This document shows, in pieces, positions 29,124-36,628 of a stretch of 36,628 bases of DNA. The DNA lies in NCBI GenBank assembly GCA_031266655.1, contig JAISAP010000025.1, positions 1 through 36,628 of the forward strand. The letters are read 5' to 3'. Within the stretch, counting starts at the first letter, position 1. Each line of letters begins with the position of its first letter. The DNA comes from Holosporales bacterium. GTDB taxonomy: Bacteria > Pseudomonadota > Alphaproteobacteria > UBA3830 > JAIRMZ01. A program made the position numbers and the translations under genes. Under the pieces are notes generated by a model. That model saw only the letters and a list, made by a program, of their open reading frames with translations, was not told where the DNA came from and made no database searches.

Positions 29124-30905
29124 ATGAAGAAACGGAAGATTTTAGACGCAATTTCTGCGTTTGTTCTAGGAATCCTGGGTGTATCTTCCGAAGCGATGTG
29201 GTGGCAGCGAGCCGAAATAATACGGCCCTCTAGTAGCGATGATTTTTCTAGGAGATACGTCTCTGTTGGTGGAATATCTGTAGCCAATACTGATCTACAG
29301 ATAGAGGGAACGCGGCCACGCCTTCTTATTCTATCGAGTGTGGAGAGACTGAGTGCAAGTAGAGAGAGACTTGGTGCAGCAGAACGTACCGAAGAATATG
29401 GATTGTTCTCCATCGCACCCTTTGGGGCGAATCTTCCGCCTACGATCGCAGCATGTAGAGCTCTCTTCGTCGTTGTCTTTGAGGCACATTCCCTGTCTGC
29501 GATCGTAGGGGAACGCGCTTTTCAACATTGCTCCAGCTTGCCAGCTATTTGTATCCCCTCGAGTGTCAGAACGCTTGACGCAAGGTGCTTCGAAGGGTGT
29601 GGCGCTCTTGCCTCCCTTACCTTTGAGGGGGATTCTCAGCTTATGACCATAGGGGCATACGCTTTTCAGCGTTGCTCCAGCTTGCCAGCTCTTTGTATTC
29701 CCTCGAGTGTAGAGACGCTTGGAGAAGGATGTTTTGCAGAGTGTAGATCTCTTGGCGATGTTACCTTTGAAACGGATGCGCAACTGACGATCATAGGAGT
29801 AGGCGCTTTTCATCGCTGCTCCGGCTTGTCCTCTATTGGTATTCCCTGGCGTGTAGAAACACTGAGCGCAGGATGTTTCGAAGAGTGCGGATCTCTCGCT
29901 ACCGTTTCTTTTGAAGAGAATTCCGAACTTCATACTGTTGGAGATGGGGCGTTTGCGTACACAAGTGCTTTAGAGTGTTTATATTTGCCAAGTGCCGTTC
30001 ATTGTGGGTTACAGATATTGGATGGTTCTGGTGTTAGGGCCATTTTCATTGGAGATGCGCAACCGAGCCCCACCAGCGGTATCTGCGCAGGTACCGGAAT
30101 TCTACAAAATGTAGAGATTCCCTGCACTGTTACGGAGCTCCCGCCGCACTGCTTCGAGAATTGCCCGTCTCTTATGATCGTTACTTTTGCGCCAGGCTCT
30201 CAACTCACACGCATACCGGAGAGCGCTTTCTCTGGTTCCGCCTTACGGTCCATTTGCCTTCCATTGAGCGTGGAGTGGATCGAAAGCGAAAGTTTTTTCT
30301 GTTGCCGATCTCTTTCTATCGCTACCTTTGAGACGGGTTCTCAACTTAAGAGTATAGGAGAAGGAGCTTTTCGTCGCTCTGGGTTGGAGTCCATTCGCCT
30401 TCCAGCGAGCTTAAGGGAGCTTGGAGACAGTTGTTTTTCGGGTTGCAAATCTCTCTCCACCGTTACCTTTGAGTCTGGATCTCGACTGATGACAATAGGG
30501 GCGTATGCTTTCTCTTATTCCGCTATACAGTCCATTTGTATTCCCTCGAGCGTAGGGAATCTTGGAAACAGTTGTTTCAAAAAATGCAAGTCTCTTATCA
30601 CCGTTACTTTTGAGAAGGGCTCTCAGCTTATGAGAATAGAGGCAAGCACTTTCTGCCACTCCAGATTGGAGGGGTCTCTTGTTGTTCCAGAAAATGTGGA
30701 GACGCTCGGCACAAGCTGTTTCGCGAGTTGTAGATCTCTCGTCAGAGTTACTTTTGAGGGGGGGGGCTCTCGACTGGAAGCAATCGAGGCGGGGACTTTC
30801 GTTGGAAGCGACTGGATCCAGGTCGTGCTTCCAGACGGACAGACCGTGCTCGCTAAGAGTCTCTGTCAGGGGTGGAAGCGCCCTAGGTCTCCTGCGCTTC
30901 CTTGA
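29124..30905 (+). CDS. Secreted BspA-type LRR_5 protein 2 (contains a G9 tract)
   Basis: Same signal peptide as LRR 1; repeats IPSSVETLGEGCFAECRSLGDVTFETDAQLTIIGVGAFHRCSGLSSIGIP; G9 at 30758-30766. Confidence 0.9.
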   Translation: MKKRKILDAISAFVLGILGVSSEAMWWQRAEIIRPSSSDDFSRRYVSVGGISVANTDLQIEGTRPRLLILSSVERLSASRERLGAAERTEEYGLFSIAPFGANLPPTIAACRALFVVVFEAHSLSAIVGERAFQHCSSLPAICIPSSVRTLDARCFEGCGALASLTFEGDSQLMTIGAYAFQRCSSLPALCIPSSVETLGEGCFAECRSLGDVTFETDAQLTIIGVGAFHRCSGLSSIGIPWRVETLSAGCFEECGSLATVSFEENSELHTVGDGAFAYTSALECLYLPSAVHCGLQILDGSGVRAIFIGDAQPSPTSGICAGTGILQNVEIPCTVTELPPHCFENCPSLMIVTFAPGSQLTRIPESAFSGSALRSICLPLSVEWIESESFFCCRSLSIATFETGSQLKSIGEGAFRRSGLESIRLPASLRELGDSCFSGCKSLSTVTFESGSRLMTIGAYAFSYSAIQSICIPSSVGNLGNSCFKKCKSLITVTFEKGSQLMRIEASTFCHSRLEGSLVVPENVETLGTSCFASCRSLVRVTFEGGGSRLEAIEAGTFVGSDWIQVVLPDGQTVLAKSLCQGWKRPRSPALP

Positions 30906-30930
30906 TGGGAGGGGGATCCTCCCCCCCCCC
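30906..30930. terminator. G/C-rich inverted repeat after LRR gene 2
   Basis: gggagggggatcctcccccccccc (C10) followed by gtgcttttggtatttttattttt. Confidence 0.4.
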
Positions 30931-30940
30931 GTGCTTTTGG

Positions 30941-31027
30941 TATTTTTATTTTTCCCTATTGACTATTAGAAAATCTTACCTATATGATAGTTATGGTCAG
31001 TAGTGACAATGATAAAGGAAGAAAACC
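30941..31027 (+). promoter_or_regulatory. Conserved promoter/leader block of LRR cassette 3
   Basis: TTGACT (30959-30964), 18-bp spacer, TATGAT (30983-30988); homologous to the other leader copies. Confidence 0.7.
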
Positions 31028-32599
31028 ATGAAAAAACGAAGGATTGTCAGCGCGCTTGTCGCGTTTGTTCTAGGAGGGCTGAGTGTATCCTCTGAAGCGA
31101 TGGGGGGACCACAAGCTGAGATGGCGCAACGGTTCTCTGGTGGCGATGATTTCCTCAGGGGACAAGTCTCCGTTAATGGAATGCTTGTAGCATCCGTTGC
31201 GCTTGTAGCCGATGCTCCTCTGCCGGTGGGTAGAGCGTTGCAGTTCTCTATTATTCCGTCGAATGTGGAGAGGCTTGGCGCAGGATGTTTCGAAGGATAT
31301 CGATCTCTTTCCAGAGTTGCCTTCGAGGCAGGTTCTCAGCTTACGATCATAGACGTGAACGCTTTTCAGAACTGCTCCAGCCTGCTTGCTGTTTGTATCC
31401 CTTCGAGGGTAGAGACGCTTGGAGCAAGATGTTTCGCAGATTGCGGATCTCTTGGCAGTATGACCTTCGAGCCTAACTCTCTCCTTGGTACTGTCGGAAA
31501 TAGGGCGTTTACTAGAACACATTCTTTAATATGGGTGCATTTTCCCAACGTGATCGCATCGGGGTCGTACGTGTTTGATGGTTCTGGTGTCAAGGAGATA
31601 TGTATGGGAGGTAAGCCAGCAAACCCTGCTCGTGGTCTCCACGCAGGCACTAGGGCTCTACAAAGTATAGAGATCTCCCTAGATACCACAGAAGAGCTCT
31701 CAATTTCCTGCTTCGCGAATTGCCCGTCTCTGGACGACGTCACCTTTACAGAGGGTTCTCGGCCAACAAACATACCGGAGTACACTTTCTGCAGCTCCAC
31801 CTTACGGTCCGTTTGCATTCCAGCGAGTGTGCAGGGGATCGCAAAAGCAAGTTTTTCCTGTTGCGCATCTCTTTCCGCCATTACTTTTGAGACGAATTCT
31901 CAGCTTACGACCATGGCGGCAGAGGCGTTTCGGAAATGCTCTAGCTTGCTAGCTATTCATCTTCCATCGAGTGTAGAGACAATCGGCCCAAGGTGTTTCG
32001 AGGAGTGTCGGTCTCTTGTCAGAGTTACCCTCGAGAGGGATTCTCACCTCACAACACTGTCGGCGTATGCTTTCCATTGTTGCAAGATAGAGTCCTTTTC
32101 CGTCCCTGCAAGCGTGGAGGTGATCGGAGCGCAGTGTTTCGAAAGTTGCCGATCTCTCTCCACCGTTACTTTTGAAACGGGTTCTCGACTGCGAGGAATT
32201 GGGGAGAGGGCTTTCTATGATAGCGGTTTAACAGCCGCTTCTCTTCCCGCAAGTGTCACAGAACTTGGAACACAATGTTTCTTGTGCCAGTCCCTCTCCA
32301 CTGTCACCTTCGAGGAGGGGTCTCAACTCACAGTATTGTCGGAATGCGCTTTCCGTCGTACTAAGATAGAATCCATTGTTCTTCCTCGGCGCGTAGAGGT
32401 CCTTAAAACGGAGTGTCTCGCAACTTGCGAATTTCTTTCCCTCGTTACTTTTGAAACGGGTTCTCAACTGCGAGAAATTGAGAGGAAAGCTTTTGCTGAA
32501 AGCCCGCAAGCACAGGTCGTGCTTCCAGACGGACAGACTGTGCTCGCGGAGAGTCTCTATCAAGGGTGGAAGCGCCCTGAGTCTCCTGCACTTCCTTGA
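31028..32599 (+). CDS. Secreted BspA-type LRR_5 protein 3
   Basis: MKKRRIVSALVAFVLGGLSVSSEAM signal; LRR_5 repeats; C-terminal PDGQTVLAESLYQGWKRPESPALP as in protein 2. Confidence 0.9.
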   Translation: MKKRRIVSALVAFVLGGLSVSSEAMGGPQAEMAQRFSGGDDFLRGQVSVNGMLVASVALVADAPLPVGRALQFSIIPSNVERLGAGCFEGYRSLSRVAFEAGSQLTIIDVNAFQNCSSLLAVCIPSRVETLGARCFADCGSLGSMTFEPNSLLGTVGNRAFTRTHSLIWVHFPNVIASGSYVFDGSGVKEICMGGKPANPARGLHAGTRALQSIEISLDTTEELSISCFANCPSLDDVTFTEGSRPTNIPEYTFCSSTLRSVCIPASVQGIAKASFSCCASLSAITFETNSQLTTMAAEAFRKCSSLLAIHLPSSVETIGPRCFEECRSLVRVTLERDSHLTTLSAYAFHCCKIESFSVPASVEVIGAQCFESCRSLSTVTFETGSRLRGIGERAFYDSGLTAASLPASVTELGTQCFLCQSLSTVTFEEGSQLTVLSECAFRRTKIESIVLPRRVEVLKTECLATCEFLSLVTFETGSQLREIERKAFAESPQAQVVLPDGQTVLAESLYQGWKRPESPALP

Positions 32600-32622
32600 T
32601 GGGAGGGGGATCCGCCCCCCCC
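32600..32622. terminator. G/C-rich inverted repeat after LRR gene 3
   Basis: gggagggggatccgcccccccct followed by ccgtgcttttggtatttttattttt. Confidence 0.4.
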
Positions 32623-32635
32623 TCCGTGCTTTTGG

Positions 32636-32723
32636 TATTTTTATTTTTCCCTATTGACTATTAGAAAATCTTACCTATAGGATGTGTATGGTCAATAGTA
32701 CCCATATATAGGAGAAACGAACC
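32636..32723 (+). promoter_or_regulatory. Conserved promoter/leader block of LRR cassette 4
   Basis: TTGACT 32654-32659; inverted repeat CTATTGAC (32651-32658) / GTCAATAG (32691-32698). Confidence 0.7.
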
Positions 32724-34652
32724 ATGAAGAAACGGAAGATTTTAGGCGCAGTTTCTGCGTTTGTGTTGGGAGTGCTGGGTGCATTTTCTAATGCTGAGGC
32801 AATGTGGTGGGGGCGGAGAGAATGCCCTTTTGACTCTGTCTCTTCCAGAGAAAGGATTTATTCTCGCGGACATCAGGTGCTGCGTTCTGATCCTGGATTT
32901 GCTATGATTGCTCAGGGAATAGGGATAGGTGATTCTGGCGGACAGTCTTTTTTTATTGCTGCAAGTGTAGAGGAAATCTCAGGGGAGCGTTTCCAAAATT
33001 ATTGGTTGCATCACATCGCTTTTTCCTGTGGTCCTCAAGTCCAAATAATGGACGGGAGTGCATTTGCTAATTCCAATCTACAATCCATTTGTGTTCCCGC
33101 GGGCGTGCTGATGCTGGGAAAAGACTGTTTTTCCTTCTGCCAACACCTTGCCTGCGTTCTCTTCGAGAAGGATTCTCAGCTGCTGGTGATAGGGGACAAT
33201 GCCTTCTCTTCTTGCGGTCGTTTGTCGTCTATCATGATTCCCGCGAGTGTGGAGACACTTGGGGATAGCTGCTTTTCGGGTTGTCGTTCTCTTTTCGTCG
33301 TTACCTTTGCAGGGGGTTCCCAAGACCGCATCACCCAAGCCCGAATCATAGGAGAGCAAGCGTTTGCTTGGACTGGCCTATCGTCCTTTTGTGTTCCCGC
33401 GACTGTGCAGGTACTCGGGAAGCAATGTTTTGCGTATTGCGCTTCTCTTGTCGACCTTACCTTTGAGAGAGGCTCTCAGCTGCAGACACTGGGAGAAGGA
33501 ATAATATATGGATCCAACGTACCGTGCCTTTGTCTCCCGGCGAGCCTGGAGACGCTTCCAAGCGAGTGTTTTTCCAATTGCAAATCCCTTTTCACTCTTA
33601 CCTTCGAGGCCGGTTCTCGGATGACGCATATAGAAGCGCGGGCTTTTGAGAGCTCTAACTTGCAGATGATTGTTCTTCCTGGGAGTGGTCAGAGGCTTGG
33701 AGAGTGTTGTTTTGCAGGTTGCCCTCTCACCTTCGTTACCTTCGAGAGGAGCAACCTTCCACTCGTTATGGAAGGATGGATATTCACTTGCTCTGCCTTG
33801 CAGGCCATCGTGATCCCCGCACGCATACAAGAGCTTGGAGACTTTTGTCTCACGGATTGCAAATCCCTTGCGCAAGTGACCTTTGAAAAGGGTTCTCAAT
33901 GCCGAGTCATGGGAAGACAGGCGCTCTCCTCCGCCAGGATATCGTCCATTGATATCCCCTCAAGTGTGGAGGAGATCGGAAGGTGCTGTTTCGTCGAATG
34001 CCAACATCTCGCCTCCGTTATCTTCGAAGCTCCTTCACAACTTCGGAGGATTGGGGAAAGTGCCTTCTTTTGCTGCTCTCGCTTGCCATCTATCTGCCTT
34101 CCCTCGAGCGTAGAGAGCCTTGGAGATTCTTGTTTTGCAGAGTGCTCATGTCTTTTCAGTGTGACCTTTGAGGCCGATTCTCATCTCACGGGTATAGGAA
34201 GAGGTGCTTTCAGTGACTCCAACCTGCACTCTATTTGCCTTCCCTCAAGCGTAGAGAGGATCGATGGTCATTGTTTCTCACGTTGTCCACATCTTTCTGA
34301 GGTTGCCTTTGAGGCGGTTTCTCGATGCGCGAGAATCGGGGAGTGCGCTTTTGCTGACTCCGCCTTGCAGTCCTTGGATGTCCCCCCTAGTGTAGAGAGT
34401 ATTGGAAGCGCCTGTTTCATGCGTTGCTTATCTCTCAACTGGGTTCGCCTTGCATCCGGTTCTCACATGCAAACAATCGGATTTTTTGCGTTCTACGAAA
34501 GCCCTCAGGCGCGCATCCTCTTCCCGGATGGACAGGACCTTTCTGCTTGGCGACTTAGTCTAGGTTGGTATCGGAGCTTCCCGCTTTCCCGCCTGATCTG
34601 GGATGGAGGGAGCATGCCCGATCGTCCAGAAAGAGTCTGCTCCGTCCAGTAA
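32724..34652 (+). CDS. Secreted BspA-type LRR_5 protein 4
   Basis: MKKRKILGAVSAFVLGVLGAFSNAEAM signal; LRR_5 repeats IPASVETLGDSCFSGCRSLFVVTF; 642 aa. Confidence 0.9.
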   Translation: MKKRKILGAVSAFVLGVLGAFSNAEAMWWGRRECPFDSVSSRERIYSRGHQVLRSDPGFAMIAQGIGIGDSGGQSFFIAASVEEISGERFQNYWLHHIAFSCGPQVQIMDGSAFANSNLQSICVPAGVLMLGKDCFSFCQHLACVLFEKDSQLLVIGDNAFSSCGRLSSIMIPASVETLGDSCFSGCRSLFVVTFAGGSQDRITQARIIGEQAFAWTGLSSFCVPATVQVLGKQCFAYCASLVDLTFERGSQLQTLGEGIIYGSNVPCLCLPASLETLPSECFSNCKSLFTLTFEAGSRMTHIEARAFESSNLQMIVLPGSGQRLGECCFAGCPLTFVTFERSNLPLVMEGWIFTCSALQAIVIPARIQELGDFCLTDCKSLAQVTFEKGSQCRVMGRQALSSARISSIDIPSSVEEIGRCCFVECQHLASVIFEAPSQLRRIGESAFFCCSRLPSICLPSSVESLGDSCFAECSCLFSVTFEADSHLTGIGRGAFSDSNLHSICLPSSVERIDGHCFSRCPHLSEVAFEAVSRCARIGECAFADSALQSLDVPPSVESIGSACFMRCLSLNWVRLASGSHMQTIGFFAFYESPQARILFPDGQDLSAWRLSLGWYRSFPLSRLIWDGGSMPDRPERVCSVQ

Positions 34653-34756
34653 AAGACACGCAACAGAAAACGGGAGGCTCTTGTAGGAAGTCTCCCTTTC
34701 CTTTGTTGCTGCTTGGCGTGAGATTGACTCTTAGGAGTGAGACAGAGGCCTTGCGG

Positions 34757-35470
34757 TCAATCTTCGCTCTCTGACAAGGTAGAGAGACGGTGGGCAACGT
34801 AGCGATTCCACAAATCTGGCCTTCTCCGCCGCGTGAGCGCGCAGGCTTGCTTTCTCTTCCATTGATCGATAGCGCCATGATTGCCAGAGAGGAGAATAGA
34901 TGGAACGTCCCGTTCCTCCCAGCATACGGGAGAAGCGTACTGGGGGTGTTCTAGCAAAGGCGCAGGCGTTTCCGCAAAGGAGTCCTCCAGAAGAGACGTG
35001 GGGTCTCCCACAACCCCCGGTAGAAGGCGAACGCTGGCTTCTATCATCGCAAGCGCCGCTCCTTCTCCTCCCATGAGGACATAGTCTCCAAGGCTGACCT
35101 CTGAGAAGGGGTATTTTTCCAGAATGCGCGCGTCGACCCCCTCGTAGCGTCCGCATAGGAAAATAAGCTGCTCCTTCTGAGACCATTCTTGCGCCTTTTC
35201 TTGAGAGAAGGCCTTTCCTCTAGGGGAGGGGTAGATCCAGGTGGCGGATTGTGGGAGAGGAGAGAGCGCGGCATCTAGGACCTCCGCGGAGAGCAGCATG
35301 CCGCCCCCGCCTCCGCAGGGAGGCGCATCAACGCGCCCCTGAATCGCGAAGGATTTCAAGTCTTGCACTTGCAGAGTGTAGAGTCCCTTCTGGAGCGCTT
35401 TTCCGATGAGGGAAACGCCCAGAGGACCTGGGAAGATTTCTGGGAAAAGGGTGAGAACCGTAATCTTCAC
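34757..35470 (-). CDS. trmD: tRNA (guanine-N1)-methyltransferase (GTG start)
   Basis: VKITVLTLFPEIFPGPLGVSLIGKA, DAPPCGGGGGMLL, LCGRYEGVDARIL, SLGDYVLMGGEGAALAMIE. Confidence 0.95.
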   Translation of the reverse strand: MKITVLTLFPEIFPGPLGVSLIGKALQKGLYTLQVQDLKSFAIQGRVDAPPCGGGGGMLLSAEVLDAALSPLPQSATWIYPSPRGKAFSQEKAQEWSQKEQLIFLCGRYEGVDARILEKYPFSEVSLGDYVLMGGEGAALAMIEASVRLLPGVVGDPTSLLEDSFAETPAPLLEHPQYASPVCWEERDVPSILLSGNHGAIDQWKRKQACALTRRRRPDLWNRYVAHRLSTLSESED

Positions 35471-36066
35471 GCAGGAAGGCCGAAGAGATCCACGATGTCG
35501 TTCGCAACGGAGACCTCTCGTTGGCCCCAATGGATCTCATGGATAAAAGGCTCTCGGAAAGGGACAAAAAAACAAGAACCCGTGGAGGAAAGGCGGATTT
35601 CTGCAAGATCTCCCGCCCCAAAATTGGCGGTGTCGGAGATGTGTCCGATCAGTGCCCCCGATTGGAGGCGAACGGCACAGCCGAGCAGGCGATGCGCGTA
35701 GAACGCACCGGGTTCCAGCCCTGGAAGCGCTGTTTCTGGCAGGTAAAGAGTCTTTCCGCGCAGCGTTTCCGCCTGGTCTCGACAGGATATCTCCGCAAAG
35801 AACAAAACCAGCCTTCCCTTGGACTTGAAGACCCAGCGCATTCCTGAAAAGAGCGTTCCTGTCTCGTCCTGGAGTGTTTGGTTTTTTAAGTGTCCGGGGG
35901 CTGTCAACAGGAGCGTTCCCCAAACGCCCCCTTTGGTGCCGTAAGCCGCTCCCAAGCGCACGCAAGGCAGACAGTTCTCTTGGACAACCGCCTCTTTCGC
36001 ACTCTCTTCTGACGCAAGACGCACCATTCCCCTCGTTTTTCCCTGACAGGACCAGGAAGGCATCAT
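35467..36066 (-). CDS. rimM: Ribosome maturation factor RimM (start uncertain; in-frame alternative ~36027)
   Basis: LGAAYGTKGGVWG, AETLRGKTLYLPETALP, FYAHRLLGCAVRL; GTGA overlap with trmD start. Confidence 0.88.
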   Translation of the reverse strand: MMPSWSCQGKTRGMVRLASEESAKEAVVQENCLPCVRLGAAYGTKGGVWGTLLLTAPGHLKNQTLQDETGTLFSGMRWVFKSKGRLVLFFAEISCRDQAETLRGKTLYLPETALPGLEPGAFYAHRLLGCAVRLQSGALIGHISDTANFGAGDLAEIRLSSTGSCFFVPFREPFIHEIHWGQREVSVANDIVDLFGLPA

Positions 36067-36129
36067 GACATGCGCGGACAGGGAGTGGAAGGAGCTCTCA
36101 ACGGAGGTTTCTCCCGCGCGCAGGCTTTT

Positions 36130-36351
36130 TTATGGACGTTTGTTAGGGAGATCCCGTGAGACCCGTGGTAGCCTTTGGAAGAGAGCCAACTGCCCTTCGG
36201 GGTCGAGAGAATGATCATTGAGTTGCTGGAGCGTGGCCTGCTGTGTGTCCTGCGGCGTCTCTGACGGAGACCCGGGATCCTCTTCCATACCCTTCGCGCT
36301 GAGGGTCACGAAAGCGGCTGTGAGAAGCAATAACTTGCTAAAATTAAGCAT
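36130..36351 (-). CDS. Small secreted hypothetical protein
   Basis: In-frame start giving signal peptide MLNFSKLLLLTAAFVTLSAKG; short acidic/Gln-rich mature part. Confidence 0.5.
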   Translation of the reverse strand: MLNFSKLLLLTAAFVTLSAKGMEEDPGSPSETPQDTQQATLQQLNDHSLDPEGQLALFQRLPRVSRDLPNKRP

Positions 36352-36628
36352 ATCTTCGGTCTCCTTTTCTTCAATTGTAAACATATTGTGCCTCATATAT
36401 TGCCATTTGTCAAGCTATGAGCTTCGTTCAAGCAACTGGGACGCTCGCGTGCCATGCGGCGACAACAGAAGGGGTACGGCCAGAGTGAGCCACACAAGCG
36501 AGAGAACATCGATGTCTAGCTGGTTTCAGCAACAGAGGACGAGGAGGCGCCGGACAGAAGCCCTTGGCTCCTTTAGCAGTTCTTCAAGGACGCAGCATCC
36601 TTGCTGTTGTGTCCAAAAGAAGGTCTCT

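Noticed and set aside
29331-29933. 200-aa minus-strand ORF within LRR gene 2
   Set aside because: Mirror of the LRR repeats (repetitive shadow frame), no independent support.
36421-36628. Right-edge sequence with short minus-strand reading frame (ETFFWTQQQGCCVLEELLKEPRASVRRLLVLCC)
   Set aside because: Too short and truncated at the window edge to assign.

Overview
36.6-kb window, probably from an alphaproteobacterium. The taxonomic hint is inference, from a DUF3576-leuS-lptE-holA block, RadC and ComEC types, and many small secreted or outer-membrane proteins. A host-associated, Holosporales-like lineage is possible but not established here. Housekeeping genes: radC (5' part), tadA, comEC-like, gltX, rseP, a parvulin PPIase, glyQ without an adjacent glyS, a transaldolase/Fsa-family gene, holA, lptE-like, leuS, a DUF3576 gene, tRNA-Asn(GTT), an Smr-domain gene, rlpA, a flgD-like gene, slyB-like, cysC-like, trmD and rimM. 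Accessory content: (i) a 1343-aa lipoprotein-like protein of unknown function; (ii) two low-coding zones (11.2-14.0 kb and 21.0-21.97 kb) with decayed IS1595/ISXO2-type transposase relics embedded in a degenerate ~130-bp repeat family; (iii) an outer-membrane protein gene with a decayed duplicate fragment just past its terminator; (iv) a 752-aa probable outer-membrane protein; (v) at 27.6-34.65 kb, four tandem paralogous genes for secreted BspA-type (LRR_5) leucine-rich-repeat proteins. These four share a near-identical promoter/leader/signal-peptide block containing an inverted repeat. Three have similar C-terminal tails and G/C hairpins, and one carries an in-frame G9 tract that could switch its C-terminus. 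The LRR cassette cluster is the best candidate for an undescribed variable surface-protein system. No searches were run; all family names come from motif recognition.
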